NCBI GenBank assembly: GCA_014529385.2
Contig: CM043951.1
Coordinates: 109,468,469-109,532,468 of the forward strand
Source: Adiantum capillus-veneris
Lineage: Eukaryota; Streptophyta; Polypodiopsida; Polypodiales; Pteridaceae
Direction of reading: 5' to 3'
Length of the DNA: 64,000 nucleotides
Shown here: positions 40,640 through 52,168 of the stretch, one piece after another
Layout: every line of letters begins with the position of its first letter
Numbering within the stretch: position 1 is the first letter of the stretch
Translations under genes and position numbers: made by a program
Notes under the pieces: model-generated
Databases searched by the model: none
Told to the model about the DNA's origin: nothing
What the model saw: only the letters and a program-made list of their open reading frames with translations

Positions 40640-43540
40640 AGTTTGGAGTGTGCTTTTAGTGTAACAAACTTGGGCACTTTGCCAAGGATTGCCCCATGAG
40701 TTCAATAGTGAACTCCGAGTCTACAGTCCAGACCCCCAATTCATGGGTTATTAATTATATCCTTGTCAACAAGGAAACAACAGTGGAAGAGTGTGGGAAA
40801 CAGGTAAAGAGCTGCGAAGGGACAATAATAGGATAGGAAAACGAGGCTATCATTTGTAACAATGAAGTCACCAAATTGCAAGAGAAGATTGTAGAGGTGC
40901 AGAGCTTTACATTGCAAAGCCCCGAACGCCCCCGCAAAGATAATTGGTTTGTCTTTCCGACAATTAAACCCAAGCTTTTGACAGTAACAACTACGTTGGA
41001 TGTGAAGATCTCAGTATTGAAGAGGGCCAAAAGGGTAAAGGTGGTGGCAAGAGAAACCATGTCACTGGAGGCTAACTGTGCCTTGAAAGGGATAGTCTTC
41101 TCTACACCCCCCATCCAACTAAAAGGTCTGACTAGTGCCTTCCTGCTTCACAATCCCTTTGAAGTGCTTCAAGAAAAGCAATTCCCTGACCCTGAGAAAC
41201 CTCCAGATTCTCCTAGGGCCACAAATGCAAGGACCATGCAAGGTTCAGATGTTGAAGAGTTTGTTCCCCTCTCCCAATGATGAAAGTCCTAGCTATTCAG
41301 TCATGGAACATGAAAGGATTGAAGACTCGAAAGAAGCATTCCCTCTTCTGAGAGGATATTTGAAAGGAGAAGGAAGTTATAATTGTTGGGCCATCCAAGA
41401 ACATCATCTAGATGCTCGTAGCAAAAGAAAACAAGCAATGGGAAAAAAGTTGGTGTTCAATGGGGAGGGGAGTGGACGGGTTGAGTGTAGTCCTCTCTAT
41501 TGTGGACAAGCACCTAGAGCCCAAAGTGGTCCTTAATCACCCCTCTGGGAAATCTCTAGGAGTGAGAATCATGTGGGCAGATCAGCATATCACTATAGTC
41601 AACATATATGGCCCTTGCAATGCAAAGAATAGAGCCAAATTGTGGATGCACCTTAGGGAGTCCCCTATTGAAGGAGAGTGGATATTGATTGGTGACTTTA
41701 ATATGGTGGAGAAGAGCAAAGATAGAACATGCTCAGCCAGTCTATTGGCAGGTTTTGAAAAAGCTAAATGGCTGGGTCTCTGTGAGAAATGGGCTATGAC
41801 GGACCTTTGGGAGGTAGGTCCCTGGAACAACACGACGGGCTTCACGTACACAAGCCTACAATATGTTTTCACTACTTCCTCGCTTGATAGGTGCTACTGC
41901 TCTCACCAGACTGATTGGATCTTGTAGCTAACTGAGATGAAGGTGCTACCAGCAAAGAGCATGTCAAAGCACATACCTTTACAGTTGAAACTGAGGAAAG
42001 CCAATGGGGAGAGGCAGACCCCCAAGGGAAGTAAGAAGCTACTTGTTATTGAGGAACACTTGTTCAAGGACCCTCTATTTAGAAGTCTTACCAAGAATGC
42101 TATGAGTAAACTCAGTAAAGATGTTAATCTTGAAGAGCCTAAAGCTTGGGACCTCTTTGCTTGAAATATCCAAAAAGTGATCAAAAGCTCACGTCCTCGT
42201 GTGAAAAAAGCTCAGGAAGAGCACTGGAAGCAGCTTAGAGAGGAGGTTGCTAGTCTGACTTTCAATAAAGCTTCTGGATTGGCCTCCGAAGAAGAGCACA
42301 AAAGGTGGTTGGAAGCAAAAGCCAACCTGGATGAGCAACAACTCGAGGAGGTCAAGAGGGTGAGATTGATATCCATGCCGAGACCTTCCTCCAGCCAAAG
42401 GTCGTTGATCAAGCACATTTTTTTAGGGCCCTAAAAATCAAGAAGAGCCGCGGCTCCATTCACTCACTCATAGATGAGAATGGGATTGCTACACAAGACC
42501 AAAACATAATAGCTAGGATGATGCTCGATTACCTTAGCCAAATCATTGGCCAACCAAAGACCCGCTCTCAACAAGTGGATGAAGCCATAGCGACCTTGCT
42601 CCAGAGTGTCAATAGGAAAATTTCCCAACATGAACCCAATCGTCTTGAGATGGCCTTTTTTGAAGATGAATGCTCGCTTGAATTGCAAGCTCTTGGCAAG
42701 GAGAAATCCCCTAGTTGGGATGGTCTGACGAGACTCAATTCTTCAGGGAATTCTGGGAGGACCTCAAGGTCCCAATCAAGTGTATGGCTAACCAGGATTT
42801 GGTCAAGGGGTCCTTGGATTCCTATGTGAAAAGAGAGCTTATCAACCCTATCTTGAAACAGGTCTACTACTCATAGCTTAAGCATTGGCATCCCATAACT
42901 ATGATGTATGTGGCATACAAAATCATTGCCAAGGCAGTTGCTCTTAGAATGCCCCCCCTCCTTGGCAGAGTTATCTCCCGTCATCAACACGGTTTCTCAA
43001 AGGAAGGTCAATATATGACATCATCTTGTCAGCAATGATTGACATTGAGTACACAGCCTTCACAAAGCAAGAGTGTATTTTGATTCATCTGGATCTGGAC
43101 AAGGATTGTGTGGTCCTTCATTGAAGATGTCATGAAATCACTGGGCTTTGGACCACGCCTCTGTCAGCTTATACAAACTCTGGGTGCAGGGAAGACAATC
43201 TGCACATATATTCAAAGATAGAATTGTGGGCTCCATTGAAGCCAAAAGATTGATCAAGCAAGGATGCCCCTGGCCCCTCTTCTCTTTGCTATTGGGTCAC
43301 ATCCTTTGGTATTGATGCTCAAAGTTGTTGTTGAGTGGGGGGGGAATACAAGGGTTAACTTTGTCCGATAATGACTAGCTCCTGGCCAAGATATTTGCGA
43401 ACGAATCCCTCTTCTTATTGAGAGCCTGCCCTCGAGTGCTCAGGAAGGCCCTTGAGATTGTGCAGACATTTGATGTGGCTTCAGAGTCGAAGTGTAGTAT
43501 TCAGAAGTCTAAAATGATCTCCTTGATGAAAAAATCTTTT
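40640..43540 (+). pseudogene. L1-type LINE relic (ORF1 tail, endonuclease, RT)
   Basis: A zinc knuckle CX2CX4HX4C (CNKLGHFAKDC) at about 40651-40692 is interrupted by TAG at 40657-40659. The ORF1 tail is open at 40876-41280. An ATG at 41280-41282, overlapping the ORF1 stop by one base, begins the apurinic endonuclease: SWNMKGL near 41301, then three in-frame stops, then a 171-codon stretch with VNIYGPCN and GDFNMVE. A linker of about 42000-42420 has coding character. RT follows with MYVAYKIIAKAVALRM near 42905, RVISRHQHGFSKEG near 42970, then shifted fragments ending near 43520. Catalytic YADD is lost. No poly(A) tail or target duplication is apparent. Confidence 0.85.
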
Positions 43541-43596
43541 TCTTCTTTTTAAAGTTTCCTTCCGTTGTAGATATTGATTTTTTTTGGTATGTTAAA

Positions 43597-44482
43597 GGTC
43601 ATAGTACCCAATTGGTGAAGGTCGTTCAATTTCATTGCAACTCAAGTGTCCCTAAGAATCTCAAAAGCCTCAAAAGCCTTGTGACTAGTAGGTAGTACCA
43701 ATGTCTTCATTAAGAGTAATCTTACAAGGTCGTTCAATTTTCATTGCAAGTGAAGTGTCGCTGAGGAGCTCAAAAGCCTTGTGAGTAGGTAGTGCCAATG
43801 TCTTATCTTACTTACAAGATACCATGAAAGACTAAAGACTTTTACTTTAAGATAAAGAAAAGTGCCAGTATTTGTCTTTGACTTGAAAGCTAAATAGACT
43901 CTCCTTATTTAATTGGCCTCCAGAGGGGAAGGGAGGGGAAGGTGACGTGGAGAGAGAGAGAGAGAGAGAGAGATGGACAATTCCATGTGTCGACATAAGC
44001 AGGAAGATGTTTTCCTCTGGTTTGCCGTGTGCATTAGGACCAGGAGAGCTCACTTATTTCTTGATGCTGTTGCAGACAAGAAAAAAACGTCTGCATGTCT
44101 TCCTCGTCTCGTCTTGGTGAGAGAGGGATTGCATGCGTCAAGACGAGCGAGAGATAGATACAGAGATTTTTTTTCTTTTGTGGCAACGATACCCGTTAGG
44201 CTGTCCACAATATATTAGGTGGCGACTATCACTCAGTGTCGTCGTGAGAAGCGTAGGGGAGAGAGAGAGAGAGAGAGAGGAGCCAACGAAAGAAACCTGA
44301 GAGGAGGAGGAGAAGCATAAGAAGGTAGGGATAGGGTTCGTTTTTCCAGGCCGCACAAGAGAGACTGCAACAGTTGATTGTGGAAGGGAGCGTGAGGGGA
44401 GCAATTGCAATCGCGTGCACAATTAAGATGAGCCGGAGGGTGAAGGCTCTCCGTTGTCTTGAGAAAGAAGAGCTTGATGACG
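43597..44482. repeat. ~0.9 kb tandem duplication, unit 1
   Basis: 886 bp from GGTCATAGTACCC to GAAGAGCTTGATGACGG. It also contains an internal repeat: GGTCGTTCAATT...AAAAGCCTTGTGA occurs twice (about 43618 and 43722). GA runs at 43951-43972 and 44260-44279. Confidence 0.93.
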
Positions 44483-44830
44483 GGTCATAGTACCCAATTG
44501 GTGAAGGTCGTTCAATTTTCATTGCAAGTCAAGTGTCCCTAACGATCTCAAAAGCCTCAAAAACCTTGTGAGTAGTAGGTAGTACCAATGTCTTCATTAA
44601 GCGGTATCTTACAAGGTCGTTCAATTTTTATTGCAAGTGAAGTGTCGCTGAGGAGCTCAAAAGCCTTGTGAGTAGGTAGTACCAATGTCTTGTCTTACAA
44701 GATACCGTGAAAGACTAAAGACTTTTACTTTAAGATAAGGAAAAGTGCTACTATTTGTGTTTGACTTGAAAGCTAAATAGACTCTCCTTATTTAATTGGC
44801 CTCTAGAGGGGAAGGGAGGGGGAGGTGACG

Positions 44831-44875
<45 letters not shown>

Positions 44876-45156
44876 GGACAATTCCATGTGTCGACACAAG
44901 CAGGAAGATGTTTTCCTCTGGTTTGTCGTGTGCATTAGGACCAGGAGAGCTCACTTATTTCTTGATGCTGCTGCAGACAAGAAAAAAACGTCTGCGTGCC
45001 TCTCTCGTCTCGTCTTGGTGAGAGAGAGGGATTGCATGTGTCAAGACGAGCGAGAGGTAGATACAGAGATTTTTTTCCTTTTGTGGCAACGATACTCGTT
45101 AGGCTGTCCACAATATATTAGGTGGCGACTATCACTCAGTGTCGTCGTGAGAAGCG

Positions 45157-45201
<45 letters not shown>

Positions 45202-45406
45202 GGAGCCAACGGAAGAAACCTGAGAGGAGGAGGAGAAGCATAAGAAGGTAGGGATAGGGTTCGTTTTTCCAGGCCGCACAAGAGAGACTGCAACAGTTGA
45301 TTGTGGAAGGGAGTGTGAGGGGAGCAATTGCAATCGCGTGCACAATTAAGATGAGCCGGAGGGTGAAGGCTCTCCGTTGTCTTGAGAAGGAAGAGCTTGA
45401 TGACGG
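44483..45406. repeat. ~0.9 kb tandem duplication, unit 2
   Basis: 924 bp, nearly identical to unit 1. The length difference comes mainly from longer GA runs (about 44833-44873 and 45161-45198). After 45406 the sequence departs from unit 1, and a plus-strand frame starting at ATG 45351 stays open for 74 codons; it has no recognised domain. Confidence 0.93.
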
Positions 45407-45900
45407 GGAGGGGCGGGGTCGCTTGCGAGAAGGGTTAGAAGCTATAGAAGAGCTGAGTAGAGGTAGAAGGGGGCTGTGTGCGTGTGTGGGAACAGGGAAG
45501 AGAGGGCATGTGATGCTTTTGCCAGCTAAGCTAGAGAGAAATGGGAGACAGAATCTATCCAGACTCCAGTAAATTAAAAGACATAGAGCAAGTAGAGGGT
45601 ACCAACTGGCGTAAAATCAGAAAATCTCTCATTAGAAGAGAATATCCCCTTCGCATTGGATCACAGAGAAGGTGGCGCACAGGGGGGAGCAGACACACAA
45701 AGAGGAGGCGGGATAGGAGGGGATGGGCAGAGCCGATGCAGCCTGCTGCATGCAGAGCCGAGGACATTTTTTTTTGTAATTAAAAGTTAGCTATGTGTGG
45801 GCGAGCTGGCGGACAGAGCAGGGGCCGCACATAAGGTGAAGGTGATAAGCAGACGGAGAGGAGGTGCAGAGGTTGAACTCCAGAAGTGGCGCAAGCGAAA

Positions 45901-45937
<37 letters not shown>

Positions 45938-47459
45938 TAGATATTTTTTTAAACTTTAATATTCACGTCGTTGACAGCCGAGGGCGACTGTGGCTGTGGT
46001 CTACAGCAGTTCACGCTGTGTCATACCTCTCGCGCGTCAGTGTTCGACTCTCCAACTCCATTTTAGAAGGTGACCCCTCAATGGAGGGGTGGGTATGAGT
46101 TGCTAAGATCAAAGGTTGGATTCTAAGGAATCTTGAGACGAATGAATAAATAGAGGAAGCTGCCGATAGGTGACCAAAACATCCTTTTTTGGGTTGATTA
46201 GACGGAATCCAAGGCAGATTCCATTTTTGAGTTGACTGGACTCTGGAGATCAAAAACAAATATCAACTGGGGAGGTCACGTGTGTCAGATAAGGCCTGGT
46301 GCGACACGCCATGCGTGCCTCAAGGGTAGGTGTCAGCAGCGAAGGCGAGGGTGAACACCTCGCAAGAGAAAGGGCGGCGAGCAAAGCCGGAGCTGGCGGG
46401 GCAGTGCAGGGAGGAGGGCCAGCTTGACACGCAGCTGCACAGCGCATTCCCTCTCTCTCGCTCTTTCTCTTCCTGCAACGTGAGGCCGGGTAGTGGCTTT
46501 GCACGCCAGATAGGTCAGCGTGCTGCAGGTGAGCTGGGATGCAATGTGTGAGTCTAGTGTTGCTAGGAAGGAGGGGATAGAGTAGCCTATGCGTCATACA
46601 GCTCTCCCTACGATCAGCTTCATGGTAATGACGGCATAAGGTGAGCAGCAAGGAGGTGAGGCGCAATGCAGAATTAGAGACAGGGCAGTAGGTGAGGCAG
46701 AGATGGAGCAGCACGGCCGTTGCGAGGACGAGGATGTGTACAGGTCTAGATCGTTGTCACGCGAGAACCCGTTGCAATGACTTTTCCTCCAAGTTGAAGA
46801 TTCGTCTTGGAATCGAATCATCAAAATTAATTAATGAACTGAAAGTTAGAAGCGAATAGAAAGTAGAAGAAATAGGAGAAATAGCCTTGTGAATAGAAGA
46901 TATATTCAAAAGATGCATTGACTTTTTGTATGCTTGAAAAAGACTTTAGAGAGCAAAAGATTAAACGTTATATTCATAGGAGTTTGATCTCATGATGTGA
47001 GGTCGGTGTTTGAGAAAGGTGTGCATGAGCTTAGTCTTGAGCTGGTTGAGAATAAAGATTAGTCGGTTGCAAAAGATGATAAAGGGGAAAAAATCTCATA
47101 AAATATACTAGAAAATAGTTTAAACATCTTACAAATTCTATTAGTATTTCTAGTTTGCATCTGTATAAGGAGGAAAGTCATCACTTAGGCAAAAATACTT
47201 TCTCGAACACTGTGTGCGGTATTGATAAAGGGTCCTTTCATTTAAGGATTTCAAAAGAAAAAATCATTAATTTTTGTAATTTTTTTCTATGCTTATTTAA
47301 CCTATCTTTTCTTATAATAAGAAAGCATTAAAATATTCTTTTGTTTTAATTTTGGATGTGTCTTTCTATTTTACTTCTTTTTTATTATATATTTTTTCAA
47401 AATGCAATGTGCATCTTTTACTTTATTATTTAAATGGGGCCCTTCGTAATATATTTAAA
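45407..47459. other. Non-coding stretch
   Basis: GC-rich to about 46800, then AT-rich. No supported gene. It includes the G34 run at 45901-45934. Confidence 0.5.
45901..45934. repeat. Poly-G run (34 G)
   Basis: 34 consecutive G. Such a run can form stacked G-quadruplexes and is hard to sequence, so its length is uncertain. The frame reading a poly-glycine tract through it is an artefact. Confidence 0.9.
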
Positions 47460-48035
47460 TGGGGGTAGCGACTGGAAGGAAATAAGAAAATGTTAGGCTT
47501 CAGGCCAAATGGCCGGTCGCCCACCAATCTACTAACTCTTATCTTATTTTTTCTTATACAAAAAGAATAAGGAACAGTGAGAAGTTACTCACAACTTCAC
47601 CACACCTCGTGTACTACAGCATTGTATGCTCCCGCGCACGCTCACAAGCGGTACCAGAGCCATGACGCCTTCCTGACCCGCTCCCAATGTGTGCACGAGC
47701 TTCGGTCTGAGCTAAGGCTTAAAGCTTAGCAGAAGGTGAATTTCACTGAGTACTGTAGCTTTGTATAGCTTCACAAATAACATTTTTTTTGCAACACTAT
47801 AGCAAATCGAAGTGAGTTTTGGAAGCCTTGTAGTAGCAAGCAGTAACGCTACCATGAAGCATGGTGTTGAAAAGAAAAAAAATCTCAACAGTAGTGTAAT
47901 GCCAAGGGAAAACCCAAGGGAGGTCAAGAACCGGGGCCAAGGGTCGGCTGCCAATGGAGACGGGATCCTAGGGGCAAGTCCTACAAAGGGAGGTTGGGTG
48001 GAGGATCAAGGCACGACAATTCCAGGTTTCTTACA
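47460..48035 (+). mobile_element. LTR remnant ending at a PBS
   Basis: The bases up to 48035 end TTCTTACA, directly followed by T and TGGTATCAGAGC, exactly like the LTR/PBS junction of E1. So this is the 3' part of an LTR whose left edge I cannot place; 47460 is an approximate start. The stretch contains a polyadenylation-like, GC-mixed region. No matching second LTR is seen in the window. Confidence 0.55.
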
Positions 48036-48036
48036 T

Positions 48037-48048
48037 TGGTATCAGAGC
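48037..48048 (+). promoter_or_regulatory. Orphan primer binding site (tRNA-iMet)
   Basis: TGGTATCAGAGC directly after an LTR-like TTACA end. The leader after it (48049-48300) leads to no gag or pol. Confidence 0.7.
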
Positions 48049-49854
48049 TAGGCTAATTTTGGGAGGAAGGATGTGGTCCTCTTCACTTGTTTGCATGCTC
48101 ATACAAACTAGGCAACAGGGAGCCGTGGAGAAAAACCAACATGTGCAGAGACACTTAACAAGGCGAGGAGGGAGATTTGGAACCGACACATGTAGTGACC
48201 CTTGCAAGGGAGGAAGGGGATGACCCCAACTTGAACAAAATGGAGCTCACAAGGTATCATCGAGGTCGCAAGGGTCTGCTCTCAGACTCCCGTCTGCGTG
48301 GCACGTCGAGAAGCACCACAGCATGCGCAAAATCTCTCGCCCCTCTGCCATAGGTGTCCGTCGACATAGCCGGCCTTGATTTTCTTTTTTCACATTATGA
48401 GAACATTAGGGCGCCCAATTTTGGTCCCCCTAATTTATTCAAATGTTCCCACGACACAGGTTGCAGGGGTTGCACGTGCATATGCTCATAAGCATCATGA
48501 AGGCAACAAACGCCAAGGCAGAGAAGGAATCGACGACGAGATTTTTTTTGTAAAATTTCTAACAATTACAGAGATCTTGAACATTCAAATTGGTTAGAAG
48601 CACTATGCTCTCGACAAAATTAAGCTGCGAACCGGGGATAGATACTGTTGGATATTGGCAAGGCCCTATCCACAGATACTGTTGAAGATTTTTGCAAGTC
48701 TATGAGCCAACATACATGTCAGATGTTGACAACAAGGGATTAAGACTACAACAAAATCTGGTGTACTCAAGTAAGGCTCGAGATTCCACATGGCACATCC
48801 ACAAGGATACAAAAATCTTGGCTTGGCATGCATGGTCATGCGACGTGCAAAAGATCAACAACATGGCAAGTCAGTATAAGGACTTCATAATGTATGTATG
48901 AATTTTAATTTGTTTGGAAAATTTTTCATAATATGGTACATAGCCCTGTCATGCAATTGCGGTGAGTGCACTTTAAGCACTCCAAGCACAAGCACAACTT
49001 GTGATCGTTACCATCAGCATCAAAATTTTGATGCATATATTATTGGCAAGGACCAATGATTAGTTTACAAACCCAAATCAAGCACTACTTGAGTACAAAC
49101 TGCCTCTCTAACATCTCAAGGAGATTGGCATGTCCTATTGATAGACTTGACACTACCGCAAGAGGCAACTACTCCAAAGGCAAGGAAAGTACCCGAGCCA
49201 CTTGCAAAAATCTTGAGAAGCCGACAGGGATTTCTCCATGTCGTATTCTAGATTTGCAATTTCTCTAGAGCATGGCTTCTCAAAAGACTATTCCTACACA
49301 TCCATCAATCAAGACAAATCTATATGGTCAAGGACAACCATAATCAAGCCAAGTTGGTATGTGATACATACTCTGCAAGTTTTTTTTCAATACCTCTTTT
49401 GATGTGGCATTGTAAATTGGCAATAGTTGATACTTGATAGCTAAGTTGTAGATGCTATCTCTATCAATATTGGGCAATCTCATGATTCTCAATAAGCTGC
49501 ACGATTTGGCAAGGCCAATTCTCTATGAAATTTTGACAAAAGAGATTTTTTTCTGTTGCGACATATGTATGTCAACAAGAGTAACTGTAGCTATGAGTAA
49601 TGGTAGCATCCAAAGTGGGTCTACTAAGGTATGTCGTGCACAGACAAGACTTCAAGTTTGGAATATGATATGAGCATACGAACTTGGGGGGTACTTGCAA
49701 GTTCCTACAAGTTATTTCACTATCTGTTAAGACGATGTATATGGTGCATATGAAAACTCTCTCTTGCACAATATATATGGCTAAGAGCTAGATTTAAGCA
49801 AGTTTTATTTTGAAAACTCAAGAAAACTAACCAATGCAGAGCAACCAGGTTAGA
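48049..49854. other. Leader remnant and non-coding sequence
   Basis: Probably begins as the untranslated leader of the orphan LTR element. No gag, protease or RT motif follows, and no frame has a recognised domain. Confidence 0.5.
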
Positions 49855-49859
49855 CAATT

Positions 49860-51059
49860 TGTAACATTTAATGGCCTAATAACTTATGTGTAGCGGAAAT
49901 TAGCATGAACATAGTGGGCATTTCATTAGAATAGATTCCTAATGAGAATTACAAGAGTGCTTGGGTGGAGAGAGCAACAAAAAGCATAACACCTAGTTAG
50001 ATAGCATCAACAATACTTTCAAAAGAGAGAGAAATTATGCTATTGACAATAGTTGAGGACCGGATTTGCATGGAGCCGGTCCCCCCTCCAAAAGGCTTTG
50101 TATTATGGTTTCTCCCATCAAGAGAGACATTGTACAATACAATTCTTTTTATTCCTTCAAGACTAGCTAGTGCAATGAAGATGAAAGCTTCATGCACTAA
50201 GCAAAACACTTAGCAAACACAACTTTAATTATCCCCGTTCTCAAACCCAAGACCTCACACACCTTCGAAGATGGTGAGAGCTAGCAGGGTATGAGAGTAG
50301 ATTGAGAGGAAGAAGGAGTATCTTACGAGAAAGATGTACATCTCCTCACATAATCACTCATATTAGCATAGCTTTAGCTTAGTAATTAGCTTGGTAGAGG
50401 AGATGAGCATGCATTGAAGCTTGGCTCTTGGTTGGATTTGCATCCACAAGCCAAGAGTGTGTCGATGTAGGCTTCTATCTCACAAGCTTGGAGTAGGTGA
50501 TGAGCTCTCCATTAAAGCTTGGGAAGAGATAGTCTTCTCTTTCTTCACACATGAGATTGTGTGAGTGTGTGTGTGATAATGCCTTCCAAAAATCAGCCCC
50601 CTCTCTCTCTTGGGCGAGCCCCCTTGCTATTTGCTCTTGTAGGCTCCCTATTGGACAATGCCAAGCTCAGCCAATGGCTATTAAGCAGCATAAGTGATAG
50701 CCTTCTGACATGTGTCCCCCTTTCCCCTTTTTTGAGAGCTTAATCAATTAAACTTAATTGATTTAAGTGAATTAAATCCCCATTGGACCTTTCCCCATTC
50801 TGACCAATAGAAATTAAGTAGCCCATTGGGCTGCTCAATTCCTATTGGACCCCTTCTCAGGCTGTCCAATAATCATCCAGGAGACTTAATTTTCATTTAT
50901 TCTTTTTATTAAGTGTTTTTAAATTAATTAAACTAGATTTACTCTAGCCTAATTCTCATTGGTCCACCTCCAAGGCCATCCAATAGGAATTGGACACACC
51001 TTGTGGGCATCTGGGCTATGGAGCTGACATGTGTCCCTAATTCCCTTTGTGTAAAGGGA

Positions 51060-51099
<40 letters not shown>

Positions 51100-51476
51100 T
51101 TTTCTCTCTCATCCCCTAGAAGAAGGGCTCGCCCCCTCCCATGTAGGGATTGCAAAGAATTTTTTGGTACACACAAAGCATCCAATTTCCCCTAGGGTTG
51201 ACCTTTGGACACAACCTTTGAATTTTGGAACCTTAGCATTTTGGAAGTCTTAATGGGCTGAACCTTAGGGTCTTTTTAGCCCATTGTTGCACATGGCTCT
51301 TTTGCAGATGCCCCCCCCTTTGGATCCCTATTTTCCCTCCTTTGGATCCCTACTGTGGCCGGTCTGCTAGCTTAACCAATATTCTAGCTTTTTCTCCCCT
51401 GGCACTTCCCCACATTAAATGATCAGTTTAATATGAGAAAATCATTTAGGAGAATTAGATATTGATTATTATGAAA
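49860..51476 (-). mobile_element. Solo LTR of the E2 chromovirus family
   Basis: 1617 bp, starting TGTAACATTTAATGGCC and running to TTATTATGAAA, co-linear with the E2 LTR at 55851-57441. Flanked by a perfect 5 bp target-site duplication CAATT (49855-49859 and 51477-51481) with no internal region, the signature of LTR-LTR recombination. The last bases read GAAA where E2 has GACA. It contains a GT microsatellite (about 51062-51099) that is shorter in E2. Confidence 0.95.
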
Positions 51477-51481
51477 CAATT

Positions 51482-52137
51482 TCAAGCTTTCTTGTTTTTT
51501 GTATCTTTTAATCTTTACGTTGGCAAGGACGGCCTATCGTGCAAAGCAAAGTGCTTAGATAGTTTCACGTGACACGAGGCTTCAAACTTGTGCTATGATA
51601 TTGCCCATTGACTGGGCATCAAGGGCATTGTCACACATGTTCAAGAATTTGGCACAGTAGGGATATAAGCTCACAATTCATGTATGACAACGACAAATTG
51701 TGGTGTATCCATGCCTGTTTGTGCAAGGCACTTATGGTATTGGCTCCATCTACAGGGCCATCATCTTTGCCAAGGGAAAAACCTCTGCATGCATGACATG
51801 CGTGTGAGGTAGATAAAATTTTACCTCAGTACTATTTACGCTTCCGCTATAACACTAACTACTCTATCAAGGACAAGGTAAGTGACTGATATCTTAAAAC
51901 ATTTTTGATGTTTATTCACAGGAAAAGTGTCGTATTTAACTCACCCTCATACAGACACATTCACATCCAAGGTAGATGGATTAAGAAGTGACTTGTGTTC
52001 CCTCTCTCTACGAGAGAGTTGTACAAACAATTTGTTGTACGCTTATAGGACAAGCTATGACACATACATGGTCTCCACTGGAGCATATCCAACGGGCATA
52101 CAACACATTAGAATAAGGGATTTTCCTTAGCCCAACA

Positions 52138-52168
<31 letters not shown>

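Noticed and set aside
45886-46098. Poly-glycine protein
   Set aside because: Caused by the G34 run.
46250-46714. 154-codon minus-strand frame
   Set aside because: GC-rich region where stops are rare; no start context, no domain, no homologous pattern recognised.
51879-51922. GTAAGT...TTCACAG, intron-like
   Set aside because: At 44 bases it is too short for a plant spliceosomal intron, and neither flank is in a convincing coding frame.
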